Position numbers and translations under genes: made by a program. Positions 26,273-36,911 of a DNA stretch of 64,000 nt are shown here, piece after piece. Within the stretch, counting starts at the first letter, position 1, and the number at the start of each line of letters is the position of its first letter. Origin of the DNA: Tunicatimonas pelagia (lineage in GTDB: Bacteria; Bacteroidota; Bacteroidia; Cytophagales; Cyclobacteriaceae); assembly GCF_030506325.1 (NCBI RefSeq), contig NZ_CP120683.1:6080501-6144500 (forward strand), given 5' to 3'. The notes beneath the pieces were generated by a model. That model had not been told where the DNA came from. It saw nothing but the letters and a program-made list of their open reading frames with translations, and searched no databases.

Positions 26273-28312
26273 TTAGCTCTTAATTTTTTTCAGCACAATC
26301 TGCTCTTGCTGTTTGGCAACAATTATGTTAAAGAACTGTCTGAGGTGGGGGTACTCTTGAGCGTAGAATTTTATCTTATCAATTTTTAAACGAGACGTTA
26401 TCTGAACGGTATTGCCCTGCTGTTGAGTAGTGAAGGTGTAGCGACCGGCTTTTTCGGGAAGGGCAATAACCAGGTTTTCCGGTAATTCATCTACGGCGTA
26501 TCCCTCGGGAACACTGAGCGTAAGCATATAGGTCTCATTAGATGGGTACGGATAATCTACCGGGTACGCCCGACTTTCTGATTTAAACGGATTTTCTGCA
26601 AAACGCCCGGTTACGATCGGGTTCAAATAAATCACATCGCCCGCCTCGGTGGCTCCCTCCTGGAGCACCACCTGATAGGTTTCTTTCACGGGAGCTCCTA
26701 CGGTCTCTAAAGATTCTAGCTGGTAATCTTGAATTGCCCAAGAGTGATTATCTTCTTTCAGTTTAGATAAATACCCTTCTGCTCCGTTTTCTTGACTTAC
26801 TTTACGACGAAGGCGCATAGCGTTGTAACCGGAATACGAGCTATTGATGGTGCCTAGCAGTTGCCCGTCTTCCAGAGTGAGTTGAGCCATTACCGCTTCT
26901 CGAGTTCCCTTAGCAGGGTGTAGTTGAATCCATTTTTCGCCGGGTGCTTTGCTAACAATTCGGCCTTCCTGATTCAGACATCGCACCGGAAGTACGCCCG
27001 GAGGACAAACGGCATCAGTAGCATCTAGTAGTAGTTGCCCATCATTGGTAGAGGCCAGCGCTACTACGTAGTTGAATTGATTGAGCCGAGGAAACGTTTT
27101 GCGAAGCAGGCCGTGCGACCGGGTGCTTAACACCACCGGGTCAGCCGAGATACCCGCTTCCCGGAGCATAGCTACCAGCAACAAATTAATGTCGGCTGAA
27201 TTTCCCGATTGGGTTTCTAACGTTTTCCGAAGGGTTTGATCGGCATACCTGCGCCTGTTTTGGTTCCAGCGAATATTGCGCTGTACATACTGGTAGATTG
27301 ACGCAACCTTTTCTGTATCGGAATTTTTACCGGCAGTAAGTGATGCTACTTCATCTTTGGTGGTTCCGGTATGTTTAACAACATCTCCGAAGTAGGTATG
27401 CTCAAGCAACTGCTTGTCAATTTCCTCCCAAGTAGTGGTGTAGTTTTTATACAGTTCGTTCGGAAAGCGAGTACCCGCTAGTTCCATTTCTATTTTTAGC
27501 ACGTAATCATCCATAGTGGTTACGTAAGGCTCTTCAATTAGAGCCGGCACGTTTTGGGCGGCCCAACGGTACTTTGTTGATTGAAAATTGACCTGTTCCT
27601 GACGCGCTTGAGAGCGACCTTGAGAAATATCAGTGGGAGTTTGGGCGCGGTAACTAATATTGTACTGCCCGCTAGCGGTTGTCTGTTTATTAATGACAAA
27701 CGGATAATATCCTTGCGACAAAGGCTTATAGAAGAAGTACTCAGGAATTTCTACGTTGTACTCGCTCCATACGGTGGGGACAGAACTTTGAAACCGCCAG
27801 TCTTGCAGGTTAAAGATAAAATCTGACGTAATTCGGTACGTATACTCGATGACTGAACCCTCTTTTACATTGGGTAGGGTAAACTTATGAAGTTGATGAT
27901 TCTCATCGTATTCTTCGGTAAATTTACCTTCATTTTTCAGTTTAGTTTTTACCACTTTTCCATTTTCCAGATTATAGGTGCACCCTTTTATCTGAGAAAT
28001 AGATTCCCGGTCGCTACCATCGTGGTACAGCGGAATGATTACATCGGCCCAGTTGTAACCGGAGGAATTAAATATTTTTACGCGACGGTGGCGGGTAAAA
28101 ATCAGTTGAAATCCACTGTTAGAGTTATAGTTTATTTTAGTGTTGCCAAAGTCAGCCAAAACCACCGCACTTGCACTGCTGTCGAGGTGGGTATGAGTCA
28201 TTTGAAGTTCTTCTTGACTAATTTTTCCAAACTTAATCTCCGGAGGCTCGGCTGTCCAGCCGACAGCAGGATGTAATAATAAGGCTAAAAGAGTAGTTAA
28301 TAAAAATTTCAT
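26273..28312 (-). CDS. DUF3857 and transglutaminase-like domain protein (Cys replaced)
   Basis: Starting at the ATG at 28312 (another in-frame ATG is at 28330) the protein has 679 residues with a signal peptide MKFLLTTLLALLLHPAVG. DUF3857 is at about 40-260. In the transglutaminase-like region the position of the nucleophile reads QSGNSADINLLLVAMLREAG, with Ser where an active enzyme would have Cys, so this copy is probably non-catalytic. It precedes the Cys-containing paralogue by 13 bases on the same strand. The pair may work together, one copy as a binding partner, but that is inference. Confidence 0.83.
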   Translation of the reverse strand: MKFLLTTLLALLLHPAVGWTAEPPEIKFGKISQEELQMTHTHLDSSASAVVLADFGNTKINYNSNSGFQLIFTRHRRVKIFNSSGYNWADVIIPLYHDGSDRESISQIKGCTYNLENGKVVKTKLKNEGKFTEEYDENHQLHKFTLPNVKEGSVIEYTYRITSDFIFNLQDWRFQSSVPTVWSEYNVEIPEYFFYKPLSQGYYPFVINKQTTASGQYNISYRAQTPTDISQGRSQARQEQVNFQSTKYRWAAQNVPALIEEPYVTTMDDYVLKIEMELAGTRFPNELYKNYTTTWEEIDKQLLEHTYFGDVVKHTGTTKDEVASLTAGKNSDTEKVASIYQYVQRNIRWNQNRRRYADQTLRKTLETQSGNSADINLLLVAMLREAGISADPVVLSTRSHGLLRKTFPRLNQFNYVVALASTNDGQLLLDATDAVCPPGVLPVRCLNQEGRIVSKAPGEKWIQLHPAKGTREAVMAQLTLEDGQLLGTINSSYSGYNAMRLRRKVSQENGAEGYLSKLKEDNHSWAIQDYQLESLETVGAPVKETYQVVLQEGATEAGDVIYLNPIVTGRFAENPFKSESRAYPVDYPYPSNETYMLTLSVPEGYAVDELPENLVIALPEKAGRYTFTTQQQGNTVQITSRLKIDKIKFYAQEYPHLRQFFNIIVAKQQEQIVLKKIKS

Positions 28313-28621
28313 AATAAGCGATTGTAACATTCATCATAAAATTATTAAAAAAGTTATAAAATATAGAATAAATATTTGAGAAAATTTATTTTATGAAGTT
28401 TTCACCACGTAGGTAGTATAGTAAGATTGTATCACCATCTTGGATAATTATCAGCGAATTTAGTCCAACCCACCCAGTATAAAATACCTGATCTGCCTTC
28501 TATTACTTCTTGGGTACAGCCTTTCTACTTAAACCATCTATTTGTACTGCGGTCGCCTAATTGATGGTGAAAGCGATGATGCTCAAGAAGAATTTACTAC
28601 GTATTTACATCAGGAACATCA

Positions 28622-28849
28622 TTTGGTGCTACGAGTGGCTCAAGTCTAGGTGTGACTGATCAGATAAGTTCTATTGAGGAAGGAAAACTAGCCGAGACTA
28701 TCGCGGTGCAGGGCACCCTGAACGATGTTGCAATGAAAGGAAAAGTCGTGATGGTGATAAAGGGTGGAAGAATCTGTAAAGTAAAGAAATTACCAGTCTT
28801 ATTTAGCGACAGCAGTAATGTGCTTTTTGCGGAAGTGTTGAAAGTGTAG
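28622..28849 (+). pseudogene. C-terminal remnant of an amidohydrolase
   Basis: In frame with GTG at 28652, the translation reads ...GATSGSSSLGVTDQISSIEEG, then KLAETIAVQGTLND and MVIKGGRICK. This is the end of imidazolonepropionase-like metal-dependent amidohydrolases, which finish with a G-x-IE-x-GKLAD...D...V-x-GG pattern. The catalytic barrel is missing, and homology ends near 28780; the rest is antisense to merC. Upstream (28331-28621) an open stretch in another frame (DGESDDAQEEFTTYLHQEHH) ending at 28649 may be a second remnant. I take it for decayed sequence. Confidence 0.55.
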
Positions 28850-29194
28850 CCAAACCAAGCCTACTGAGCTGAGCACTGAGATATACAGAGCCGGTGCCCA
28901 AACATCATGCAGTAATAAGGTAATAGTAAACACCAGCCAGACTGCCCACATCTGTCGAGGTAGTTGCCGTCTATTTTCAGGCTGCTCATCTTCATGACGA
29001 TCATTTTCATGACGAGTAGCTAGGTAGACAGCGAGGCCACTTAGTAGAACGAACCCCCAATCAAGGTACTCCCAGCGGTCAATGACGGACTCAGATACTA
29101 ATCCGTACAAAATGAAGAAAGGAACGAGTAGGCAGTGAATAATGCAGAGCACTGCACTGGCTATTCCTAGAAGGTCGGCTTGTTTATTTTTCAT
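28799..29194 (-). CDS. MerC domain-containing membrane protein
   Basis: The ATG at 29194 starts MKNKQADLLG; the frame is open further upstream but would run through the operator-like palindromes. The 131-residue protein has four likely transmembrane helices, with the MerC-type Cys-Ile-Ile-His motif in helix one (SAVLCIIHCLLVPFFILYG) and His-rich cytosolic stretches (RHENDRHEDE, HFQHFRKKH). MerC proteins transport heavy-metal ions in mercury operons. Lone MerC-like genes in Bacteroidota are more plausibly linked to zinc or other metals, and no mer genes are nearby. Its 3' end overlaps the amidohydrolase remnant. Confidence 0.82.
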   Translation of the reverse strand: MKNKQADLLGIASAVLCIIHCLLVPFFILYGLVSESVIDRWEYLDWGFVLLSGLAVYLATRHENDRHEDEQPENRRQLPRQMWAVWLVFTITLLLHDVWAPALYISVLSSVGLVWLHFQHFRKKHITAVAK

Positions 29195-29199
29195 AATTA

Positions 29200-29239
29200 C
29201 GCAACAAAGTTGCAAATATACAAATGCAACGCGATTGCA
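29200..29239 (-). promoter_or_regulatory. Two operator-like palindromes upstream of merC
   Basis: Two 15-bp sites each match the palindrome TGCAACnnnGTTGCA at all but one base: CGCAACAAAGTTGCA at 29200-29214 and TGCAACGCGATTGCA at 29225-29239. Their centres are 25 bases apart, 13 and 38 bases upstream of the start codon. The arrangement fits a dimeric metal-sensing repressor of the Fur/Zur type; the regulator itself is not in the window. Confidence 0.6.
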
Positions 29240-29391
29240 GAAAATATGTTCCGGAATTTGGAGAGAATTATTCTGCAATTAAAAAATGAAAACTCAGTGT
29301 TGGATTTATGATGTAATAAAAGTTGTTTTATTTATTATTTTAATAATAATTTACATAATTTTATATCCGGAAAAAATTAAATAGTATAAAT

Positions 29392-32300
29392 ATGAGTCGC
29401 TCTACGCTGTTTTATCTGGTACTAATAATTATATCTGGCCTTCTTTCCACTACCGTATATGGCCAAAATATTGACCCATTGTTCAACCCATTTATTCGTA
29501 CTCATGCAGCTGCTAACGGAATGGTAGTACAATCTGACGGAAAGGTATTGGTTGGTGGAGATATTGAAAGCGTAGGTTATGAGAAAGTGCCTACTATTGT
29601 AAGGTTGACTGAGAATGGGCAACTTGATAAAAGCTATCAGATACCATACGAAAATTGGCAGACATACGGCATGTCTTTAGATAGTAAAGACCGACTATAT
29701 TTAATAAAAGAAAGCCAGGGCTGGCGAAGGGATTTAACCCGATTACTTGCTAATGGTACGGTCGATAATCAATTTTTAGTAGACGAGAGCATCGACCACG
29801 TTAACCACATCACTACTCAGAAGGACAAATGCATCCTAGTAATTTCTCACTGGGATGGCAATGCGGCTATAGAGCGTGTTCTAAGATTAGATGAAAATGG
29901 AAATATTGATAGCAGTTTTAAAGAGTATCAGATGAAAGATGCTTTTTTAAAAGCTGCCGTTCAACCCGATAATAAAATATTGATTTACGGTACAAACTAT
30001 CAAGACAATCATCCGATTATGGTTAGACTTCATGAGGACGGTAAAGTAGATGAAGCTTTTCAGTTTAGCGGTGAGCTAAGGGGAGATTACCCTAGTATAG
30101 CTAACATTCTTGCCCAGAAGGATGGTAAATATTTGGTCTACGGCTATTTTAATTTCTACAGCGATATTCCTGTACCAGGACTAGTAAGGCTTAATAAAGA
30201 CGGCTCTTTTGATAACAGCTTTATACTGCCTGGGCCAACTGCCAATGCCTTTAGAGGAACACTCAGATCAATTCAGCAATTATCATCGGGAAAATATGCA
30301 GCACTAGGACAAAACTACAGTGGCGAAAAGGGTAGCTTTTACCGAATAATCTGGTTAAACGAAGACGGTTCGCTAGATAATACCCTCGAGACATATGAAC
30401 TATTTGCAGCTTTTAATCAGTACCACTGGAATCTGGAAATGGATTATCACCAAGGGCAGTTGTTTGTAAGTGGTGGATTCAGTAGCGTGAATAATATAGC
30501 GGTAAAAGGGACTATTGCTATTAATGAACAGGGGCAACTAAATACTAACTTTCTTCCAGATTTAGGAGGAAAACCTTCCGTAAACGATGCAGTACTAACG
30601 GATGATGGTAGCCTGATAATATCGGGTAACTTCAGTGAAATTGACGGTGTTTCAACGAATAGCATCGCAAAATTATCTTCAGACGGTAAAGTTGATGAGG
30701 CATTTAGTAGTAATATTAGTATCGGACCTAAGGTGAGGATAAATACAATCGCTCTGCAGCCTGATGGGAAAGTGTTGGTAGGTGGCAGCTTTAAATTGTC
30801 TAATGGACATGAGTTGTCGGGGATTATGCGGTTGAAAAGTAACGGAAAGTTAGACCAGAGCTTCTCGAGCGAGATTAATAACTCGGGTGGAGGGACTACC
30901 AATATACATTTATTTGAAGATGGTAGTATGTTGGTAGCAGGGCACAGTAACTATTTCACTAACACGGCCTATCGAAATTTAATTAAGTTAGATAGTACGG
31001 GGGCAGTTGATTATTCGTTCGTACCCGAAGTTGAAGATGGAGTAAATATAAGTGAAATGCTGGTTACTGAGGAAGGTATTCTAATTGGTGGGGATAGATG
31101 GGCTGAAGTAGGCAGTACGGGACAATATACCAATGTAGGATATATAAATAAACTAGACTTTACCGGGAGAGCCGATTCCACTTTCTCTAAGGAAGCAACA
31201 GTCGGCTACAAAACAACGGCTCTGGCCCTTACGATAGACAATAATATATTAGCAGGAGGAATGAGTGCTGGTGGGTACGGAAGCCACGATATAACACCTA
31301 TCATCCAAATGAAACCAAACGGTGAACTTATTGATCGGTTCTCGGTAGGCGTAGGTAGTTACGAAATTCCTTTTTTTTCCTCAATCGTTGCCACCTCTGA
31401 CTCAACGTATATACTAACCGGTAGCTATGATCGCATAAATCGGGTTGCTCGCAAAGGCTTATCCATGTTTGATTTAAAGGGAAGAGTATACAACGATTTC
31501 CGTTTTGATCTGGACGGTACATCGCAGGGTATACTATTTGAAGATGAAGGCCGAAGTCAGGCAATCGTTTACGGAAGTTTTTTAGCCATTAATGACTTAT
31601 CAGGTTTTTCGGGTATTGCTCGTCTGAACCTCAAAGCCCCTCGGGCTCCTTCGGGTCTACAGGTTTCTATTGACGAAAGTCAGGGAATTGTGCTGCAATG
31701 GCAAGATAGCTCAGACTATGAAATGGGCTACAGAATATATCGAAGCAGTGAAAATGCCAACGGCTACGAACTTATTGATAGTGTAGGGGCGGATGTTACC
31801 ATCTACGTAGATCAGAACATTGATCCAGCCACTAACTATAGCTACCGAGTAGTTAGTATCGGAGATGGTATCGTTTCGGGTAATTCAAATGCAGTTCAGG
31901 TTAGCACTTCTTCTTTAAGTATACCTAAGAAGCCAGAAGGACTCAATGCTACCTGGAGTAACAGTAGTTTATATCTCAACTGGAATAGTCCGGTAGATAA
32001 AGTGATGGGGCATTACATAGAAAGGGCAAAGGGAGATAAATTCACGATAATAGATACGGTCAATGTGGGATATAATTATTATTACGATACGCTAGCAAAT
32101 CGGGAAAAAGCGTATGAGTATCGCATTAAGGCATATAACATCGTCGGCGAGTCGGAGTACTCAACCAGAATAGAATACGTTCCTGCGCTTGTAACTTCAA
32201 TTACCGAAGAAGTAAATTTTATTGAGAAGGTATACCCCAACCCTAGTTCGGGAGTATTTACGCTGGAGGTTGATGTCGAATCAATCAGCCTAAGTACAAT

Positions 32301-32466
32301 ACAAGTATACAATACACACGGAGCTTTGTATCGTGATGTACCCTACATTGTAGGTGATAAAGAAGTGACGGTAGACATTTCTTCGTACAAAACAGGGGTC
32401 TACTTTTTAGTGATAAAAAATCAGGAAGGTCTTACCCCTCGTCTATTTCGCTTGCTAAAACTTTAG
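29392..32466 (+). CDS. T9SS-secreted delta-60 repeat protein with FN3 domains and type A sorting domain
   Basis: The protein has 1024 residues. A signal peptide ends at TTVYGQN. Residues about 25-740 consist of delta-60/RTX-like beta-propeller repeats of ~50 residues with the recurring theme 'QPDGKVLVGG ... RL..NG.LD.SF'. Two fibronectin type III domains follow (about 748-840, starting APSGLQVS, and 844-930, starting KPEGLNAT). The C-terminal ~80 residues carry a type A T9SS sorting domain with VYPNPSSGVFTLEV and GVYFLVIKN. It is therefore exported by T9SS and anchored or released at the surface, probably as a binding protein or adhesin. It is monocistronic; its ligand is unknown. Confidence 0.92.
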   Translation: MSRSTLFYLVLIIISGLLSTTVYGQNIDPLFNPFIRTHAAANGMVVQSDGKVLVGGDIESVGYEKVPTIVRLTENGQLDKSYQIPYENWQTYGMSLDSKDRLYLIKESQGWRRDLTRLLANGTVDNQFLVDESIDHVNHITTQKDKCILVISHWDGNAAIERVLRLDENGNIDSSFKEYQMKDAFLKAAVQPDNKILIYGTNYQDNHPIMVRLHEDGKVDEAFQFSGELRGDYPSIANILAQKDGKYLVYGYFNFYSDIPVPGLVRLNKDGSFDNSFILPGPTANAFRGTLRSIQQLSSGKYAALGQNYSGEKGSFYRIIWLNEDGSLDNTLETYELFAAFNQYHWNLEMDYHQGQLFVSGGFSSVNNIAVKGTIAINEQGQLNTNFLPDLGGKPSVNDAVLTDDGSLIISGNFSEIDGVSTNSIAKLSSDGKVDEAFSSNISIGPKVRINTIALQPDGKVLVGGSFKLSNGHELSGIMRLKSNGKLDQSFSSEINNSGGGTTNIHLFEDGSMLVAGHSNYFTNTAYRNLIKLDSTGAVDYSFVPEVEDGVNISEMLVTEEGILIGGDRWAEVGSTGQYTNVGYINKLDFTGRADSTFSKEATVGYKTTALALTIDNNILAGGMSAGGYGSHDITPIIQMKPNGELIDRFSVGVGSYEIPFFSSIVATSDSTYILTGSYDRINRVARKGLSMFDLKGRVYNDFRFDLDGTSQGILFEDEGRSQAIVYGSFLAINDLSGFSGIARLNLKAPRAPSGLQVSIDESQGIVLQWQDSSDYEMGYRIYRSSENANGYELIDSVGADVTIYVDQNIDPATNYSYRVVSIGDGIVSGNSNAVQVSTSSLSIPKKPEGLNATWSNSSLYLNWNSPVDKVMGHYIERAKGDKFTIIDTVNVGYNYYYDTLANREKAYEYRIKAYNIVGESEYSTRIEYVPALVTSITEEVNFIEKVYPNPSSGVFTLEVDVESISLSTIQVYNTHGALYRDVPYIVGDKEVTVDISSYKTGVYFLVIKNQEGLTPRLFRLLKL

Positions 32467-32476
32467 GGCTAATGAA

Positions 32477-33880
32477 TCAATAAAGCAACAGTACAACTAG
32501 CGCAACCAGTAGTGGGCCGCCTAAACCGACTAGTATACCTAACAACCGAAAATCAGACTGTTTCAGGTAGCCGGTAGAAAACGCAATAGCATTGGGTGGG
32601 GTTGAAATAGGGAGAAAGAGTGCGGTGGAGGCTGATAGCCCAATAACCACCGATACGAGTAACGTATGATCGGGAAGAAAAGACGAGCCTACCGGAATCA
32701 AAATACTGGCGGCAGCCGTGTTGCTCATAATGTTGGATAAAAAGGTGGTTAGCCACCCCATAATCAACAGCATTACCACTAGATTATTAAATATAGGAAT
32801 GCCGCTAACGATATGAGTTGCTAGGCCAGTATCGCTAATAGCCATGCCTAAAGTCAAGCCGCCCGCCACCAAAATAAGGGTATCCCAAGGAAGCAGACGA
32901 AGATCCTCGGCTCTAACTACTCCAGTTACAGTAAAAGATACAATAGGCAGAAATGAAACAACAGCGACCGGAATACTGTGTAATGTGGAAGTTAACCACA
33001 ACCCTACCGTTAGGGTAAATGTAGCGACAACAATAATCCGGTAGCGATTCTGGGTTCGCTGAGAAATACCCGGAGTTGCCGCACTAACTTGGAGTTCTAA
33101 GTGGTCGTACTGAGTTTTGTAATGATTCTTTAAAACCAGCCAAATGGCTAATACTGAGATAAAGGCAACAGGTACGCCCACCAGCATCCATTGAGAGAAC
33201 CCAAACGATAGTCCCTGACTCTGAATAATACCGAGGGCAATGGCGTTGGGAGGGCTACCGATCACCGTACCCATACCGCCTACTGTCGCTGCGGCTGCTA
33301 CCCCCAGAAAAACGGCTTTTACCAACGGATCTTTCCGATCTACCTGCTGAATAATTGGGGTAAGGATAGCGACCATCATGGCGGTGGTAGCCGTATTAGA
33401 CATAAACATGCTAAGAACCGCGGTAACTAACATACAACCTAGCAAAATATTGTACGGTTTGTTGCCGAAGTAGCGTAAGACGAAGCTAGAAAATTTCCGA
33501 TCAAAAGCGGTTACCTGCGCGCCCATTGCCAGAAAAAAGCCACCAATCAGAATCCAGATAATGGGACTAGACCAAGTGCTTACGTACCTTTCCCAATCTT
33601 CGGAAACTACGGTAAGGTCAATACTATCCAGGAAGTACATGGAGTAACCAATCACTAAAATACTCACTGCAAAAGGAGGGATCGCCTCACTGATCCACAG
33701 ACCGGCGGCAAATAGTAGTAAAAATAGCGCGTTTACGGCGGAGGTAGACATCGCCTCCGACCGTAATAGTTGGGTTAAAAAAAGGGCTAGTAGCGTTACT
33801 GCTAAAAAAAATGACACTTTTTGGATGAGTGGCCACTTTTTCTGTAGGAAGCGCAAGGCGGCAAATCTAGAATCAGCCAT
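32477..33880 (-). CDS. SLC13/DASS family anion transporter
   Basis: The protein has 467 residues with about 11-12 transmembrane helices and no TrkA-C insert. The DASS signature regions are visible: two 'SNTAT/SNTAA' helix-hairpin motifs (MFMSNTATTAMMVAILTPI and IMSNTAAASILIPVG) that form the sodium and carboxylate sites, and IGSPPNAIALG and ISTPPNAIAFSTGYL near each. Members move dicarboxylates, citrate or sulfate with sodium across the inner membrane. The two SNT motifs favour a carboxylate substrate, and proximity to the lactate/glycolate cluster is suggestive but the gene is divergent from it. Confidence 0.88.
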   Translation of the reverse strand: MADSRFAALRFLQKKWPLIQKVSFFLAVTLLALFLTQLLRSEAMSTSAVNALFLLLFAAGLWISEAIPPFAVSILVIGYSMYFLDSIDLTVVSEDWERYVSTWSSPIIWILIGGFFLAMGAQVTAFDRKFSSFVLRYFGNKPYNILLGCMLVTAVLSMFMSNTATTAMMVAILTPIIQQVDRKDPLVKAVFLGVAAAATVGGMGTVIGSPPNAIALGIIQSQGLSFGFSQWMLVGVPVAFISVLAIWLVLKNHYKTQYDHLELQVSAATPGISQRTQNRYRIIVVATFTLTVGLWLTSTLHSIPVAVVSFLPIVSFTVTGVVRAEDLRLLPWDTLILVAGGLTLGMAISDTGLATHIVSGIPIFNNLVVMLLIMGWLTTFLSNIMSNTAAASILIPVGSSFLPDHTLLVSVVIGLSASTALFLPISTPPNAIAFSTGYLKQSDFRLLGILVGLGGPLLVALVVLLLY

Positions 33881-34046
33881 GATAGGGACGGTTTAACTAG
33901 TCGTAGACATATCGTATTATCTGCTGCGTAATTACAAAAGTTCATCTACTGATATACTGATATAAATCAGTTTTTGACCTGAGTTTTACAAACATATTTA
34001 ATAGGAAATCTACTACTTTAGCAATCAACCTATAAATCACAACTCC

Positions 34047-34832
34047 ATGAGCAAGATTAAAAAAATTCTGATACCCGTAGACTTCACCGAAATCTCTGAA
34101 AACGCGCTAAAATACCTTAATGGCCTAATTGATAATGACGATACTACTGAGATAGTATTACTGCACGTTACTGAAGCTAAACTGAGCGAAGAAAAGCAGA
34201 AAGAAGCAGAGGCAGCTTTTCATCAGTTGGCTAAGCGCGTATTGTCTTCTTTGACGGCTTCTTACTCTTTTCAGCAAAAATCAGGTGAGTTGGTACCCGC
34301 TATTCTGGCTGCTCAGGCTGAAACCGGTGCGGACCTAATTTTAATCGGAACCAAAGGTTCGGAAATGGTGGAAGAGCAAGCAACATCCAATACGGCTAAT
34401 TTGGTGCTGGAAGCGAACGTACCTGTATTGGTTGTTCCTGAAGAGGCCTCATTTGCTATGAATAACATTGCGCTGGCACTAGATAAAAACGAAATTGATG
34501 ATTTCTTTTTGCTTAGCCCTCTGCACGCTATTGCGCGAAAGTTTGACGCAGCAGTTCACGTGCTTACTATTCAAACTGATAAAAATCAGGTTGCTTCTCA
34601 CGGTGAAAATGCGGGTCTGCTAGAGTATTATTTAGAGACGCTAGATCATCACTGCGCTTTTCCGCAAAATACTGATATTGAACTAGGTATCTCGGATTAT
34701 GTCGCTGAGAATAATATTGACTTACTAGTAATGCTACCTCGGGTACACGCTACAACAGGAGTTCCCTCCGAAGGCCGTCTTATAAAACTACTTACGTTAC
34801 GCACAAAAGTGCCTTTGCTCAGTTTGGATTAA
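34047..34832 (+). CDS. Universal stress protein (UspA family, tandem domain)
   Basis: The protein has 261 residues, long enough for two Usp folds. The first (1-135) starts KKILIPVDFTEISENALKYL and ends with GADLILIGTKGSEMVEEQAT and VPVLVVPEEA, the region of the ATP-binding loop. The second (about 140-261) is degenerate, ending NIDLLVMLPRVH and KVPLLSLD without the glycine-rich loop. It precedes the LctP permease by 121 bases on the same strand and is probably co-regulated with that cluster. The role is unknown; the family responds to energy and redox stress. Confidence 0.88.
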   Translation: MSKIKKILIPVDFTEISENALKYLNGLIDNDDTTEIVLLHVTEAKLSEEKQKEAEAAFHQLAKRVLSSLTASYSFQQKSGELVPAILAAQAETGADLILIGTKGSEMVEEQATSNTANLVLEANVPVLVVPEEASFAMNNIALALDKNEIDDFFLLSPLHAIARKFDAAVHVLTIQTDKNQVASHGENAGLLEYYLETLDHHCAFPQNTDIELGISDYVAENNIDLLVMLPRVHATTGVPSEGRLIKLLTLRTKVPLLSLD

Positions 34833-34953
34833 CTGTAATGTAGCTAAAGCGAGGGGTTAGCGTTAGTAGTTTCGTAGTTTAAGTAGGTTTTTTTAGTGTA
34901 ACCTGCCTATATTACTGCTCGACAGTAACCATTAAGATACCATCAACCTAACC

Positions 34954-36617
34954 ATGTCTTTAACCATCCAAGCCTTCTTGGCAGTGCTCCCCATTTTAGT
35001 GGCGGCAGTGCTGCTTGTCATGTGGCGTTGGCCCGCCCAGAAAACCATGCCATTGGTGCTAGTCTCAACGGCGATTATTGCCTTTTTTGGGTGGGAGATG
35101 TCAGTACTCGATATAGTCGCCTCTACCATTCAAGGGTTGGTTATAACCTTCGATATTCTCTACATTATTTTCGGGGCTATTTTACTGCTCAACACCTTAA
35201 AATATTCAGGGGCAATCACCGTGATTCGGAACGGTTTTCTGAATATTAGTTCTGACCGCCGGGTGCAAGTGGTGATAATTGTCTGGCTATTTGGGGCATT
35301 TATTGAGGGGGCAGCCGGGTTTGGTACTCCCGCAGCCATTACCGCTCCTCTGTTGCTGGCACTGGGTTTTCCGGCACTGGGAGCAGTAATGCTGGGCATG
35401 ATGGTACAAAGTACTCCGGTAACGTTTGGGGCGGTAGGAACACCCATCCTAGTCGGGGTAACGGGCGGATTAGCTGGGCCGCAAGTAGAAGCGCAGTTGG
35501 CTGATTTGGGTATTACATTGCCGGAGTATATTCAGTTAGTTACGGTGCGGGCGGCTATACTCCACGCATTAGTGGGTACGGTAATGCCATTGTTTATGTG
35601 TACTATGATGACTCGGTACTTTGGCAAGAATAAGTCTTGGAAAGAAGGGCTTGCAATTTTTCCTTTTGCACTGTTTGGCGGCTTGGCGTTTACAGTGCCT
35701 TATCTGCTTACCGGAATATTTTTGGGCCCCGAGTTCCCTTCACTACTAGGGGCTCTGATTGGGCTAGCAATTGTCACTTCAGCGGCTCGCGCTGGATTTC
35801 TAGTCCCAAAGCAAGCTTGGGATTTTCCGCCTGAAGCCGACTGGCCAAAACACTGGATGGGCAAATTAAAAATACGGGTGGAGGATCTGAAAGAGGGAAA
35901 AATGAGTTTAGCCAAAGCTTGGTTACCCTACTTGTTGGTTGCTGCTCTATTAGTATTATCTCGTTTGCCTCAGCTTCCGATTAAAGGATGGTTAACCTCA
36001 GTTAAAATTCCGTGGAACGAAATTCTGGGTAGCAGTATCAGTGCGAGCAGCACTCCGTTGTATCTGCCAGGCACCATTTTAATTGTGGTCGTACTAATTA
36101 CGTACTTCTTGCACCAAATGCACGGAGGCGCACTTCGAGCCGCTTTTGCGGAGTCAGCTCAGCTCATTCTAGGAGCGGGTTTTGTTTTGATTTTCACTAT
36201 CCCGATGGTGCGGGTGTATATTAATAGCGGAATTAATGAGTCAGAAATGATGAGCATGCCCATTGCTATGGCCGAATGGGTAGCTCAAAATGTAGGTGAG
36301 GTCTGGCCACTGTTTGCTCCCTCAATCGGGGCACTAGGAGCTTTCATTGCCGGGAGTAATACGGTGAGTAACCTAATGTTTAGCTTATTTCAATTCGGAG
36401 TAGCCACCAGTCTAGCACTGCCATCGACCCTGATTGTAGCTTTACAAGCCGTAGGGGCAGCTGCCGGTAACATGATTGCTATCCATAATGTGGTAGCAGC
36501 TTCCGCTACGGTCGGACTGCTAGGTCAGGAAGGTAATGTGTTGCGGAAAACAATTTTTCCCACGGTATACTACGTAGCCTTAGTTGGATTACTGGGTTGG
36601 CTAGTCGTACAATTTTA

Positions 36618-36618
<1 letters not shown>
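34954..36618 (+). CDS. L-lactate/glycolate permease (LctP family)
   Basis: The protein has 554 residues with 12-14 predicted membrane helices, the length and layout of LctP/LldP/GlcA transporters. Characteristic segments are [38 protein letters not shown], and near the end [20 protein letters not shown] and [20 protein letters not shown]. The family carries L- and D-lactate and glycolate with protons. Downstream lie an aminotransferase of the glyoxylate type and a 2-hydroxyacid dehydrogenase, so glycolate is as likely a substrate as lactate. Heptad repeats begin on the last base of the stop codon. Confidence 0.94.
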
Positions 36619-36884
<266 letters not shown>

Positions 36885-36911
36885 ATTATCAATTATCAAT
36901 TTTCAACTTCC

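Noticed and set aside
28799-29194. Mercury resistance operon
   Set aside because: No merA, merR, merT or merP accompany the MerC-like gene.
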